Positions 1 through 8,766 of a DNA stretch of 64,000 nt are shown here, one piece after another. A program made the translations under genes and the position numbers. The notes beneath the pieces are model-generated. The model saw nothing but the letters and a program-made list of their open reading frames with translations, ran no database searches and was not told the DNA's origin. This stretch comes from Aureimonas sp. Leaf324. GTDB lineage: Bacteria > Pseudomonadota > Alphaproteobacteria > Rhizobiales > Rhizobiaceae. The number at the start of each line of letters is the position of its first letter. Position 1 is the first letter of the stretch. Location: assembly GCF_001423245.1 (NCBI RefSeq), contig NZ_LMOH01000002.1, positions 1 to 64,000 on the forward strand. The letters run 5' to 3'.

Positions 1-115
1 TCCGATCTCCGCTCCGCCTACGGCTCTACGGAGATCGGAACCGCGGCCGCACCCTCACGCCTCAGGGGTCAAAGTTGGACGCCGATCCGGGGTCAGTTTT
101 GCAGGCCGTTTGACA
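1..115. mobile_element. Terminal end of an IS21-type insertion sequence
   Basis: The segment opens with a perfect 11-bp inverted repeat (1-11 and 29-39, 17-nt loop), like the hairpin often found after istB genes. It then carries two GGGGTCA copies 24 bp apart (65-71 and 89-95) and ends in TGACA at 111-115. Repeated GGGGTCA-type boxes running to a terminal CA are the usual structure of IS21-family ends. The transposase genes would lie left of the window. The next base begins IS66 transposase codons, so this element appears to have inserted into the IS66 gene. The family call rests on end structure alone. Confidence 0.55.
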
Positions 116-1108
116 CGATACGCCCACGAGGGGATCGATCTGCCGCTCTCGACGCTGGCCGACTAGGTCGGCGCCTGCGTGCACGCTCTTCGGCCGCTTC
201 ACGACCTCATCGCCGCCCACGTCCTCGCCGCCGAGCGCCTGCACGGCGACGACACGACCGTGCCGATCCTGGCCAAGGGCCGGACTGCGACGGGCCGGAT
301 CTGGACCTATGTGCGCGATGATCGCCCTTTTGGCGGTCCGTCGCCACCGGCGGCCTTGTACTACGCTTCTCCAGATCGCACCGCCGAGCAGCCCGAGGCC
401 CATCTGAAGGACTGGGCTGGCATCCTGCAGGCCGACGCCTATTCCGGCTATGGACGCCTTTACGCTGCGGGGCGAAGTCCGGGACCGCTGACCCAGGCTC
501 TGTGCTGGGTACACTCCAAACGTAAGTTCTTCGAGCTTGCCGACATCGCGAAGAACGCCCGGCGTGGAAAGAGCGCGGCGTCGATCTCGCCCATGGCGCT
601 GGAGGCGGTGAAGCGCATCGATGCCCTGTTCGCCATTGAGCGTGAGACGCACGGCTTGCCTGCCGCCGACCGTCTGGCGATCCGCCTGGAGCGTTCCACG
701 CCGCTCCTTGCCGACTTCGAGGGGTGGATGCGCACCGAGCGGGCACGCCTGTCGCGCCATGCAGACGTGGCCAAGGCAATGGACTCCATGCTGATCCGGT
801 GGGATGCCTTCACCCGCTTCACAACCGACGGACGCATCTGTCTGTCGAACAACGCGGCCGAACGAGCCCTACGTGGCATCGCGCTCGGTCGACGCTCATG
901 GACCTTCGCCGGCTCGCAGCGTGGCGCTGATCATTGCGCCTTCATGCTGACGATGATCGCCACCGCCAAGCTTAACGATATCGACCCGCACGCCTGGCTC
1001 GCCGGCGTTCTCGCCCGCATCGCAGACATGCCACAGGCTCGACTGTCAGAACTCGTGCCGTGGAACTGGGCCGTAGCAACCCATCAGGATCAAGCCGTCG
1101 CTGCCTGA
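116..1108 (+). pseudogene. IS66-family transposase, 5'-truncated and with an internal amber codon
   Basis: This is the C-terminal two-thirds of an IS66 TnpC transposase (family length about 510-540 aa). Reading from 116 gives RYAHEGIDLPLSTLAD, then TAG at 164-166 where the family normally has Trp (TGG), then VGACVHAL and onwards to a stop at 1108. The longest open part starts at GTG 179 (309 aa). The DDE signature is still visible: HGDDTTVP, QADAYSGY and the Glu of NNAAERALRG. The 5' third is removed by the IS21-type end at 1-115. With both truncation and a nonsense codon the copy should be inactive. Confidence 0.88.
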
Positions 1109-1132
1109 CCGCGGCCTATGCCGGATGCGTAC
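116..1132 (+). mobile_element. IS66-family element remnant
   Basis: The remnant consists of the truncated transposase plus a short tail. CCGGATGCGTAC at 1121-1132 resembles the right inverted end of IS66 elements, which usually begin GTAAGCG.CCGG on the other strand. The left end and the small tnpA/tnpB genes are absent, so neither the terminal repeats nor the 8-bp target duplication can be checked. Confidence 0.55.
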
Positions 1133-1377
1133 GAGGAGCCAGCCCGCGCTGCAAGAGTGTAGCCGAAAGCGGCTTCAGCCTCGCTCGTCATGCTGTCACT
1201 CATAACTAGCTCGAAAAAAAGGGTTTGTAACACCCGCTGACATTACCCGATCCAGTGTCAGCTGCGATTGCACTTCAGTTTCTCGATACATGTAATTCTT
1301 TGTCCGCGCACTACCAAGATTTATAAGCCTGCGAGTGATCTTGCTCTCACCGCATGTACCATTCAATGGAGCCAGTC

Positions 1378-2838
1378 ATGATCCTCCTGCCGCAGATCAA
1401 TACGACCACCGTGAGCAACCTCATCAACCCAATCGCAGGCGTCGCCAATGCCGGGCTTGCGAACGTTTTGAGTGCAGACAGCGGAACGGTTCTGGATGCA
1501 ACACTCGGCAATCAGCCCTCTCTCCTCAACGATACGAGCCTGCTGAACGATCTCACGAATACGATTGCAGCCATCACTGACACCAGCGTTACGAACGTTG
1601 TGAATGTCATCGGCGGTGTAGTGCTTGAGGGGGAGACGATCCTCAGCAATCAGTCTCCGATCCCGACTGGTCCGGACCTATTGAATGAGCTGACCAACTT
1701 GGTCACTGGCGTTTCGGATGCCGGCCTCGCGGACGTGGTAAATGTGGTGAATGGAACAGCGCTAGAACTAGAGGCAACGCTAGGCAACCAAGCCTCGGTT
1801 GGGACTGATACGAACTTTTTAGCAAACCCAGTCAGCACGGTCGCAGTCCTTGTCGATGCGGACCTTAGTGACGTCGTGAATGGGGTAAGCGGAACAGCGC
1901 TAGAACTCGAAGCAACGCTCGGCGGTCAGATCCCAATTATCGATGCCAACGTTGATCTTCCAAACTCGGCTGAGTCGACCTCACCACTGGTTGGCATTGA
2001 TCTAGGGCTCGGCAGTGCACCTAACACGGGCTCGCCAACCGCCCCCACATCGGGCGAGCCAGACAGCACTGCATCCGCTGGCACGACTATCTCCGTTGGT
2101 GTCGGGAGCACAGGCAGCGTTGACGCGTCGGCTGGCACGGGCGGTACCCCCAACACGCCACCCACAGGTGGTACGCCGAACGTGCCGTCCACGGGCGGCA
2201 CTCCAAGCGTGCCGACCACGGACAACGTTCCGAACCTGCCGACGACTGGTGGCGTGCCGACCACTGGTGGCAATTCGTCGCCGACGACGCCAGTGACGAC
2301 CCCCCATTCACATCTGCCTGGCGGCCATGGTGGTTCAGTCGGGTCGGAGAGTGCAGCTCATCTCACCAGTTCGGGCGCGTCTACCGGCGGCAAGATGATT
2401 ATGGGACATGCCGGCGAGGGCATGCTTATGGGTGGCAACCAGAACGATATGTTCTTCGGTCACGATGACGGTCATCTGTTCCTCGGCAACCAGGGCAATG
2501 ACATGGAGTTCGGCGGTGCTGGCAACGACGTTTTGCGGGGCGGCAAGGGCGACGATTTCGTTTCGGGCGGCCATGGCGATGATCATATCTGGGGTGATCT
2601 CGGCGACGACATTCTCGAAGGTGATGACGGCGCAGACACCTTCTATTTCACCCTGAATTCGGGCAACGACATCATCTCGGATTTCACCTACTCGGAAGGG
2701 GATCGCCTCGATCTACAGGGACAGAGCTACACCATGCACGATGTGGGCGGCTCGGCGGTGGTGCATCTATCAGGCGGCGGATCGATCACACTGGCTGGCG
2801 TATCTTCGGTAACCCTCGACGCGAATGCGTTCGCCTGA
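1378..2838 (+). CDS. RTX-type calcium-binding repeat protein
   Basis: A 486-aa protein in three parts. The first ~185 residues hold about four imperfect repeats of ~48 residues that recur as xxDVVNVVNGTALELEATLGNQ. A ~120-residue Gly/Pro/Thr/Ser linker with TGGTPN-type units follows. The last ~150 residues contain hemolysin-type nonapeptides (GGAGNDVLRGG, GGHGDDHIWG, GDLGDDILEG) ending in a DADTFYF/DFTYSEGD RTX cap. There is no Sec signal peptide, which fits export by type I secretion through the C-terminus; no transporter genes are nearby. ATG 1378 is preferred because GGAG at 1368-1371 is six bases upstream; ATG 1354 is an alternative. Likely a surface or matrix protein (inference). Confidence 0.85.
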   Translation: MILLPQINTTTVSNLINPIAGVANAGLANVLSADSGTVLDATLGNQPSLLNDTSLLNDLTNTIAAITDTSVTNVVNVIGGVVLEGETILSNQSPIPTGPDLLNELTNLVTGVSDAGLADVVNVVNGTALELEATLGNQASVGTDTNFLANPVSTVAVLVDADLSDVVNGVSGTALELEATLGGQIPIIDANVDLPNSAESTSPLVGIDLGLGSAPNTGSPTAPTSGEPDSTASAGTTISVGVGSTGSVDASAGTGGTPNTPPTGGTPNVPSTGGTPSVPTTDNVPNLPTTGGVPTTGGNSSPTTPVTTPHSHLPGGHGGSVGSESAAHLTSSGASTGGKMIMGHAGEGMLMGGNQNDMFFGHDDGHLFLGNQGNDMEFGGAGNDVLRGGKGDDFVSGGHGDDHIWGDLGDDILEGDDGADTFYFTLNSGNDIISDFTYSEGDRLDLQGQSYTMHDVGGSAVVHLSGGGSITLAGVSSVTLDANAFA

Positions 2839-3221
2839 GACCTTCATCGTTAATAGAGGCTTAGTAGGCCCGCCCAGATCACCCAGGCGGGCTTATTCTA
2901 CCTAGGCGGCCCTGCATCTTCAGAATGTAGGGCGCTTTCTGAGAATCGAAATCGAAGAGCGATCTGCATGACGTGCTGCTTGAGCTTGGAGCTCTCGGCC
3001 CCGAATCATGTCTGGGAGAGCAGTAGAGCGCGACGTCAAACACCGGCGGAAAGCCAAGCCATCAACCAATATCCCAAGGGAGCTTGGAGCGGCTTAGTGA
3101 TTTTGGAGGCCTGCAGTTCGGGGTCCGTTCACTGGCTCTTCAGTTCGCGAATGACACACGAAGACCTATCAACACGATGATGATCTGATCCGCGAACAGC
3201 AGACGGCGAAGGGACGCAACA
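2839..3221. other. Intergenic region before the HD-GYP gene
   Basis: Apart from the two terminator-like hairpins at its left end, I see no supported gene. A short open frame at 2968-3180 has no ribosome binding site and no recognisable composition. The promoter of the HD-GYP gene presumably lies in the right half. Confidence 0.5.
2868..2933 (+). terminator. Hairpins downstream of the RTX gene
   Basis: GCCCGCC (2868-2874) pairs with GGCGGGC (2886-2892) and is followed by TTATTCT, resembling an intrinsic terminator. A second hairpin follows with arms at 2909-2917 and 2925-2933 (one mismatch), before GCTTTCT. Confidence 0.6.
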
Positions 3222-4637
3222 GTGCAGCAGGTTCGCGAATACGAGCAAGCGGATGGGGTCATCTCGCTGGCCAACCTCCTGGGGGCGCTGAGCTATGCCT
3301 TGGACCTTACCGAAGGCCAGCCGGTCGGCCACTGCCTTCGCTCGACCTGGATCGGCATGCGCATCGGCCGGGCGATGGGCCTGCCCGACATGCAGCTCTG
3401 GGAGCTGTACTACACCGTCATGCTGAAGGACCTCGGCTGCTCCAGCAATGCGGCGCGGATCTGCGAGCTCTACCTCTCCGACGACATCGCCTTCAAACGA
3501 GACTCCAAGACGCTGGGCGACAGCCTTCCGAAGGTCCTCGGCTTCATCCTGTCGCATACGGGCAGGCGATCCAAACTCGGCGATCGCCTGCGCGCCGTTC
3601 TCAACATCGTCCAGAACGGCGAGGCGATCGTCGACGACCTCATCCAGACGCGATGTCACCGCGGCGCCGAGATCGCGGCCAGCTTGCGCTTCCCGCCATC
3701 CGTTTCCGACGGGATCCAGGCGCTCGACGAGCACTGGAACGGCGAAGGACGGCCGGATCGCCTCGCGGGGCCCACCATTCCGATCTACAGTCGCATCGCG
3801 CTTCTCTCGCAAGTGATCGACGTCTTTCACACGGCCGCCGGCCCGGAGGCGGCGATCAGCGAAGCGCGGGCCCGATCGGGGACCTGGTTCGATCCGCATG
3901 CGGTGGCATGCTTCGAGCGCGTCGCGGCCGAGCCGGACTTTTGGGCGACGCTTGCATCCAAGGGTGTTGCGGATGCCGTGCTCGCGCTGGAGCCCGGCCG
4001 CAGTCTGATCGCCGTCGATGAAGCGTATCTCGACGACATCGCACGAGCATTCGCGCAGATCATCGATTCCAAGAGCCCGTTCACCTCCGGTCATTCCGAG
4101 CGCGTGTCGATCTACGCCGACATGATCGCCGCCGAGCTGGGATACGCGCCCGACCGCCGGCGCTGGCTGCGGCGTGCTGCCTTGTTGCACGACATCGGCA
4201 AGCTCGGGGTCTCGAACGCGATCCTCGACAAGAACGGCAAGCTCGACGAGGAGGAATGGCGCGAGATGCGCGCCCATGCATCGCTATCGGAAAGCATATT
4301 GTCCCGCGTTCCCGTGTTCCAGGAGATGGCGCGGATCGGCGGGGCCCATCACGAACGACTGGACGGGAAGGGCTATCCGCGGGGCCTTGGGGGAGAACAG
4401 ATCGAACTCGACACCCGTATCGTCTCGGTCGCCGACGTCTTCGACGCGCTGACCGCCGATCGGCCGTACCGCGCTGCCATGTCCGTCGAGAAGGCCCTGT
4501 CGATCATGCACGCCGATGTCGGCGCGGCCTTCGATACGTTCTGCTTCGAAGCGCTGGAGCGGGCGATCGAGGCGATCGGAAGCGATCTGACACGCGCTAG
4601 ACTCTCAGTAGCCACCGAACCTGAACTCGCTGCATAG
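3222..4637 (+). CDS. HD-GYP domain protein, probable cyclic-di-GMP phosphodiesterase
   Basis: A 471-aa soluble protein. The C-terminal half is an HD-GYP domain: HSERVSIYA, LLHDIGKLG, then HHERLDGKGYPRGL, which is the HD-GYP signature, and VADVFDALTADRPYR. The N-terminal ~200 residues look like a second, degenerate HD-type domain (LTEGQPVGHCLRSTWIG...YYTVMLKDLGC). HD-GYP proteins hydrolyse cyclic di-GMP in the cytoplasm; the GGDEF cyclase at 23681 makes the same messenger. The start is GTG 3222, with GAAGGGA about eight bases upstream. No receiver or sensor domain is fused, so the input is unknown. Confidence 0.88.
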   Translation: MQQVREYEQADGVISLANLLGALSYALDLTEGQPVGHCLRSTWIGMRIGRAMGLPDMQLWELYYTVMLKDLGCSSNAARICELYLSDDIAFKRDSKTLGDSLPKVLGFILSHTGRRSKLGDRLRAVLNIVQNGEAIVDDLIQTRCHRGAEIAASLRFPPSVSDGIQALDEHWNGEGRPDRLAGPTIPIYSRIALLSQVIDVFHTAAGPEAAISEARARSGTWFDPHAVACFERVAAEPDFWATLASKGVADAVLALEPGRSLIAVDEAYLDDIARAFAQIIDSKSPFTSGHSERVSIYADMIAAELGYAPDRRRWLRRAALLHDIGKLGVSNAILDKNGKLDEEEWREMRAHASLSESILSRVPVFQEMARIGGAHHERLDGKGYPRGLGGEQIELDTRIVSVADVFDALTADRPYRAAMSVEKALSIMHADVGAAFDTFCFEALERAIEAIGSDLTRARLSVATEPELAA

Positions 4638-5016
4638 TTCACAGTCGGGCTCGCCTTGCAGGTTTCCGGCAGATACGAAGGGGCAGCTATTGGCTGCTAG
4701 CCTTTCTGCCAACGGGATAACCCCTCAATCGCCGTATTTCATGTTTGGAACGGCCGATAGCCAGCTATCAGCGTCGTGCCGATCGACGCCACCGCTGTTT
4801 CCAGGGAATCACCTCACTGACGCCTCGTTCTCCCCAAGCGAAGAACGTACGGAAAGATACGACCTCCGCATCGTGTTTAGGAACTCTCAACGGGCGAGGG
4901 CGAGGGCTCGCCGACACCATGATAGCCGTCAACATATCCTGTGGTTGAGTGTTTACACCTAGTTTGAATGTGCAGATCATACTTAGACGGGTGTCAGCTA
5001 AGATGATCAGCCAATC
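4638..5016. other. Intergenic region before the response regulator
   Basis: I find no supported gene. A small hairpin (GCAGC 4683-4687 with GCTGC 4693-4697) follows the HD-GYP gene. Short open frames here lack ribosome binding sites and recognisable protein composition. The right part should contain the response-regulator promoter. Confidence 0.45.
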
Positions 5017-5736
5017 ATGGAAAAGAAGCACATCATCGTCGTTGAAGACGACGCTCTCCAGCGGGAAGTCATTTCTGAATACCTCTCCCGCTCGGGGTTT
5101 GACGTTTCGCAGGCGCCCGATGGCGCCGCGTTTCGTGAGCTCGTGCGTCAACGCGCCGTTGATTTGGCTATCGTCGACCTTCAGCTCCCCGATGCCGACG
5201 GTTTCGATCTGATCCGCCTGCTTCGAGACACTCAGCGCTGCGGCATCATCGTGCTGACCGCGAATGACGATCCAACGGACAGAGTCGTCGGACTCGAGGT
5301 CGGTGCCGACGATTTTGTCGTGAAGCCTCATCCTCCAAGGGAGCTTCTGGCACGCGTGCGAAGCGTTCTGCGACGCATCCCTGATACGGAAACGATTGCG
5401 ACGCCACGCTTGGCTGCTGAACCACCCATTATGGATTTCGGAGGTTGGACCCTAGACGTCATGGTGCGCGGACTCCGTGGTCCCGCTGCCGAGCAGATCG
5501 ACCTCACCGTCAGCGAATTTGCGCTTCTCAAGGAGTTGCTCGCCCATCCTGGCGAGGTAATGGAGCGAGATCAGTTGATGCGAAACGTGTTCCATCGGCC
5601 TTGGAGCTATGAGGATCGCAGCCTCGATGTCCTAGTCGCGAGGCTACGTCGCAAGCTTGAGCCAGCAGCAGGATCCATGCGGATCGGGTCGGTACGGGGG
5701 ACCGGCTACGTCCTGAGCGGTTCGACGCTTCAGTAG
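5017..5736 (+). CDS. OmpR/PhoB-family response regulator
   Basis: A 239-aa regulator. Residues 1-120 form a receiver: acidic VVEDD, phospho-Asp in LAIVDLQLPDADG, Thr in VLTAND and Lys in VVKPHPP. Residues ~135-235 form a winged-helix DNA-binding domain (LTVSEFALLKELLAHPGEVMERDQLM...DRSLDVLVARLRRKLEP). It converges with the hybrid kinase at 5758 with a gap of only 21 bases, an arrangement like TorR/TorS-type phosphorelay pairs. A likely binding site is the phased direct repeat at 8581-8616. The signal and regulon are unknown. Confidence 0.9.
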   Translation: MEKKHIIVVEDDALQREVISEYLSRSGFDVSQAPDGAAFRELVRQRAVDLAIVDLQLPDADGFDLIRLLRDTQRCGIIVLTANDDPTDRVVGLEVGADDFVVKPHPPRELLARVRSVLRRIPDTETIATPRLAAEPPIMDFGGWTLDVMVRGLRGPAAEQIDLTVSEFALLKELLAHPGEVMERDQLMRNVFHRPWSYEDRSLDVLVARLRRKLEPAAGSMRIGSVRGTGYVLSGSTLQ

Positions 5737-5757
5737 TCGCCAGCCATCATCCGAAAA

Positions 5758-8415
5758 TCAGCCAGCCAGCTGTTCCGAAGTGAGCTCCCTATCCCGGAAT
5801 GCTGCGAGATCGGACGCTGCATGAAGGCATACGACGGAAGCTTGCCCGATCGCAGCCAGCGCAGCATTGAGTTCTCCACCTGTCTGGCATGCTTTTTCGA
5901 GACCACGACACGCCTCGGCGAGTGCCGTGAAGCCAAGAACTCCGGTCATCGATACGAGCGCGTGTGCCTCTTTCCCCAAGACCGCGTGGTCATCGATCAT
6001 TCCTGCCAAGCTCGATAGTCGCTCGGCAATTTCATGGAGCGACTTCTGAACTCGCGCCACGCCAAGGAGGTCGATGACCTCTTCGAATGTCTCACGATCG
6101 AAGATGTCGGAATTGGGGGCCGCCGGCTCAGAGAGGCTGTCGGGGGAGAACGCCATCCATTGTTCGACCTTGGCCAACAAGGCTAAACGGTTGATCGGCT
6201 TTGCCAAATAGTCGTCCATCCCAGCTTTCCGAAAGGCCTCGACCCGATCGGACATCACGTTTGCCGTAAGGGCGATGATCGGCGTTGCCGGGCCGTCGCC
6301 CATCCTGCGACGCAGCTCCGTAGTTGCCGCTAGACCATTGAGACCCGGCATCTGGATATCCATCAGGATAAGTCCAAACCTCTCTCGTGCAGCGAGTTCG
6401 ATGGCGCGGTTGCCGCTCTCCGCCTCCACAACGCTGTAGCCCGCCTTTTCCAGAATGGTTGTCGCGACCTCCCGGTTGACCGCCAGGTCCTCGACCAGGA
6501 GGATGCGACCTAAGGGCATGCCATGCTGCCCCTTAACTCGCGAAGACAGCTTCTGGTCTGTCAGCAAGGCGTGAGAAGCGTAGAGATCAGTGACCGGCTT
6601 CTGGATCTCCTTCATTGGCAGCGCCAGCTTGAAAATCGATCCCCGCCCCAACTGGCTTGTTGCCTCAAGGGTCCCGCCCATGAGCTCGGCTAGGGAGCGG
6701 GAGATAGCTAGCCCAAGCCCGGTGCCACCGAAACGCCGTTCAATGGAGCTGTCCGCCTGATGGAAGCGGTCGAATAGGCCGCCAAGCTGTTCTGGTGAGA
6801 TACCGATGCCGGTATCGCAAACCTCGATCGTGAGGCCAGTATGGCTAGCGTGCGATGCCGCCAGGGTAACCGACCCAGCATGCGTGAATTTCACTGCGTT
6901 GTTCAGAAGGTTGAGAACAATCTGCCGCAAGCGAGCCATATCTCCCTGCACGAAGAACGGTATATCGGCATCGATCGACAGGTTGAGCTGGAGTCCTTTG
7001 GAATGAGCCTGCACCTCGACAAGCTCCAGCGTCGTCGAAAGAAGGCTTGAAGGATCGAATACGTCCTCGTTGAGAGTGACTTTGCCGGCCTCGATCTTCG
7101 ACCAGTCCAGAATGTCGTTGATGACGGTTGTAAGCGCAGAACCTGCACTGTGGATCAGATTGATCCGACGGGACACATCGGGGGCTAGGTCGGGCTCATC
7201 CAAAAGCAGGTCGGCGAACCCGATGACGCTGTTGAGTGGGCTGCGGATCTCATGGCTGACGGTTGCCAGAAAATCGCTTTTGGCTTGTGCGGCTTTCTCG
7301 GCGCGTGCTCTCGCCTCCTCTAGCTGCTGGGTCCGGAACAGCACCCGATCTTCAAGGAGCGTATTGACCGTAAGAAGCTCTTCCGCCTTCTGGTCCCGGG
7401 CTCGAAAGGCGGAAGCAAGAACATCGGAGAGGGCCTTCACCTCGATGAAACGTGAGCCCGTTTCAATGCAGGAGATATCCGCTCCATCGCGCACTGCCGC
7501 AGCCTGATCCGCCAACCGAGAAATGGGACGTGCGATGGCGGTAGCGACCTTGCCTCCTACAAAGGCTGCGAAGGCAGCTAGGAGGATGCCCATCAGCGAG
7601 ATTGCCCAAGTGAGCGCCGTCACAGGCAGGAAGGCCACCGTAGAGGGCTGGCGAGCGACGACTGACCATCCCAGCCCCTTGAACTGCGCCATTCCAGCTG
7701 TCGGTGCCGTAACCGTCACAAAGCCTTGCTGACCAGGATCGAAAACAGACCCCAACTCCGATCGAGGTCCGAGAAGGATCTTGCCATCATGCGAGATCAC
7801 GAGAAGCTCGGAAGCATCCAGATCTGAAATCGTCGAGAGAACGGCGCGTCGAACTTCGTCGACCCAATCCCAACTCAAATGGGCTGCCAGCACTCCGATG
7901 AAGCGACCCTCGTCGTAAACGGGCGCGGTCACGTCGACGAACCGAAGCATTTCCGTCTTGTCCGGTGCCAGATAGCGCTGGAGCAGTTTGGCCTCGTGAA
8001 CGTCGAGGGCAGCCGCGCCCTGTCGCCCTGCTGCGAACCAGGGTCGTGACGACACATCCTCTCCTTCGAGAAGACCACTCGTCGATACAAGAACGCGGCC
8101 ATCCGGTCCCGCCAGGCCAATCCAGGCATAATTTGGCACGGCTCGCTGCAAACGCTCGAGGAACGCGCGCTGACCATCTCTGTCCTCACCGCTGAACAGG
8201 GTCTTCATTCCTGCCGCCGTGGTGATGTCGCCCAGGCGTTCGAACATGTGCAGATCGAGCCGTTCGCTCATCTGGTGCGCAGCCTGCGAAAGCTGACGCT
8301 CTGCAGCCTCCCTCAAAGCTGTCGATGCGCTTATAACCGTTGCACATCCGAGAACCGTCACCAGAACGATCGCGAAACCTGCAAAGATAAGAGAGAGGCG
8401 AATGCGGAGCGACAT
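5758..8415 (-). CDS. Hybrid sensor histidine kinase (sensor-HisKA-HATPase-REC-HPt)
   Basis: About 885 aa from ATG 8415, chosen because MSLRIRLSLIFAGFAIVL is a clean first membrane helix; the frame extends upstream to 8520 without sensible sequence. Order: membrane helix, a Cache-like periplasmic domain (YAWIGLAGPDGRVLVS...SSRPWF), a second helix (AISLMGILLAAFAAFVGG), a HAMP-like linker and coiled coil, HisKA with the phospho-His in VSHEIRSPLNS, HATPase (NLLNNAVKF, DTGIGIS, GTGLGLAIS), a receiver (LILMDIQMPGLNG) and a C-terminal HPt with His in KEAHALVSMTG. The four-step phosphorelay would end on the convergent response regulator at 5017. It diverges from the mucin-like gene at 8767. Confidence 0.9.
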   Translation of the reverse strand: MSLRIRLSLIFAGFAIVLVTVLGCATVISASTALREAAERQLSQAAHQMSERLDLHMFERLGDITTAAGMKTLFSGEDRDGQRAFLERLQRAVPNYAWIGLAGPDGRVLVSTSGLLEGEDVSSRPWFAAGRQGAAALDVHEAKLLQRYLAPDKTEMLRFVDVTAPVYDEGRFIGVLAAHLSWDWVDEVRRAVLSTISDLDASELLVISHDGKILLGPRSELGSVFDPGQQGFVTVTAPTAGMAQFKGLGWSVVARQPSTVAFLPVTALTWAISLMGILLAAFAAFVGGKVATAIARPISRLADQAAAVRDGADISCIETGSRFIEVKALSDVLASAFRARDQKAEELLTVNTLLEDRVLFRTQQLEEARARAEKAAQAKSDFLATVSHEIRSPLNSVIGFADLLLDEPDLAPDVSRRINLIHSAGSALTTVINDILDWSKIEAGKVTLNEDVFDPSSLLSTTLELVEVQAHSKGLQLNLSIDADIPFFVQGDMARLRQIVLNLLNNAVKFTHAGSVTLAASHASHTGLTIEVCDTGIGISPEQLGGLFDRFHQADSSIERRFGGTGLGLAISRSLAELMGGTLEATSQLGRGSIFKLALPMKEIQKPVTDLYASHALLTDQKLSSRVKGQHGMPLGRILLVEDLAVNREVATTILEKAGYSVVEAESGNRAIELAARERFGLILMDIQMPGLNGLAATTELRRRMGDGPATPIIALTANVMSDRVEAFRKAGMDDYLAKPINRLALLAKVEQWMAFSPDSLSEPAAPNSDIFDRETFEEVIDLLGVARVQKSLHEIAERLSSLAGMIDDHAVLGKEAHALVSMTGVLGFTALAEACRGLEKACQTGGELNAALAAIGQASVVCLHAASDLAAFRDRELTSEQLAG

Positions 8416-8580
8416 ACGGAACCGGCCACACGTGAGAATAGAGCGTGCACAATGCCACGTTCTACCCGATGCGAGCCTTACGATCTGGCTGCGGTCACCC
8501 CTGCGGACGCCACCCCTCACAATCTATGACTGATCGATGTTGGATGCTAAGGCGGACCCATTCGCAGAAACCTCGAAAGC

Positions 8581-8616
8581 GTTACATGCAGTTACATTCT
8601 CGTCAAAACGTAACAT
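8581..8616. promoter_or_regulatory. Phased direct repeats, candidate response-regulator site
   Basis: GTTACAT occurs at 8581-8587 and 8591-8597, exactly one helical turn apart. A related GTAACAT follows at 8610-8616. Same-face tandem repeats at 10 bp are the usual binding arrangement of OmpR/PhoB-family regulators. The site lies between the hybrid kinase gene and the Ser/Thr-rich gene, so it could control either or both. The link to the regulator at 5017 is inference from position. Confidence 0.45.
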
Positions 8617-8766
8617 ATCGGCGGAAAAGGTGACGAGCGCATCATTGGATTTCAAAGTGAAACATTCCGGTCACTTGATGTCTTAATTTCCGATTTTTGC
8701 GAAAAGCATCACTTCATTCGCCGTTTGCATATTCGAATTCAGCAAACGATGCGAACGGAGACGACA

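Noticed and set aside
2968-3180. A 70-aa frame before the HD-GYP gene
   Set aside because: It has no ribosome binding site, no recognisable composition and sits in a likely promoter region.
3129-4277. A 382-aa minus-strand frame
   Set aside because: It is antisense to the HD-GYP gene, which has its complete signature. The frame has no recognisable composition.
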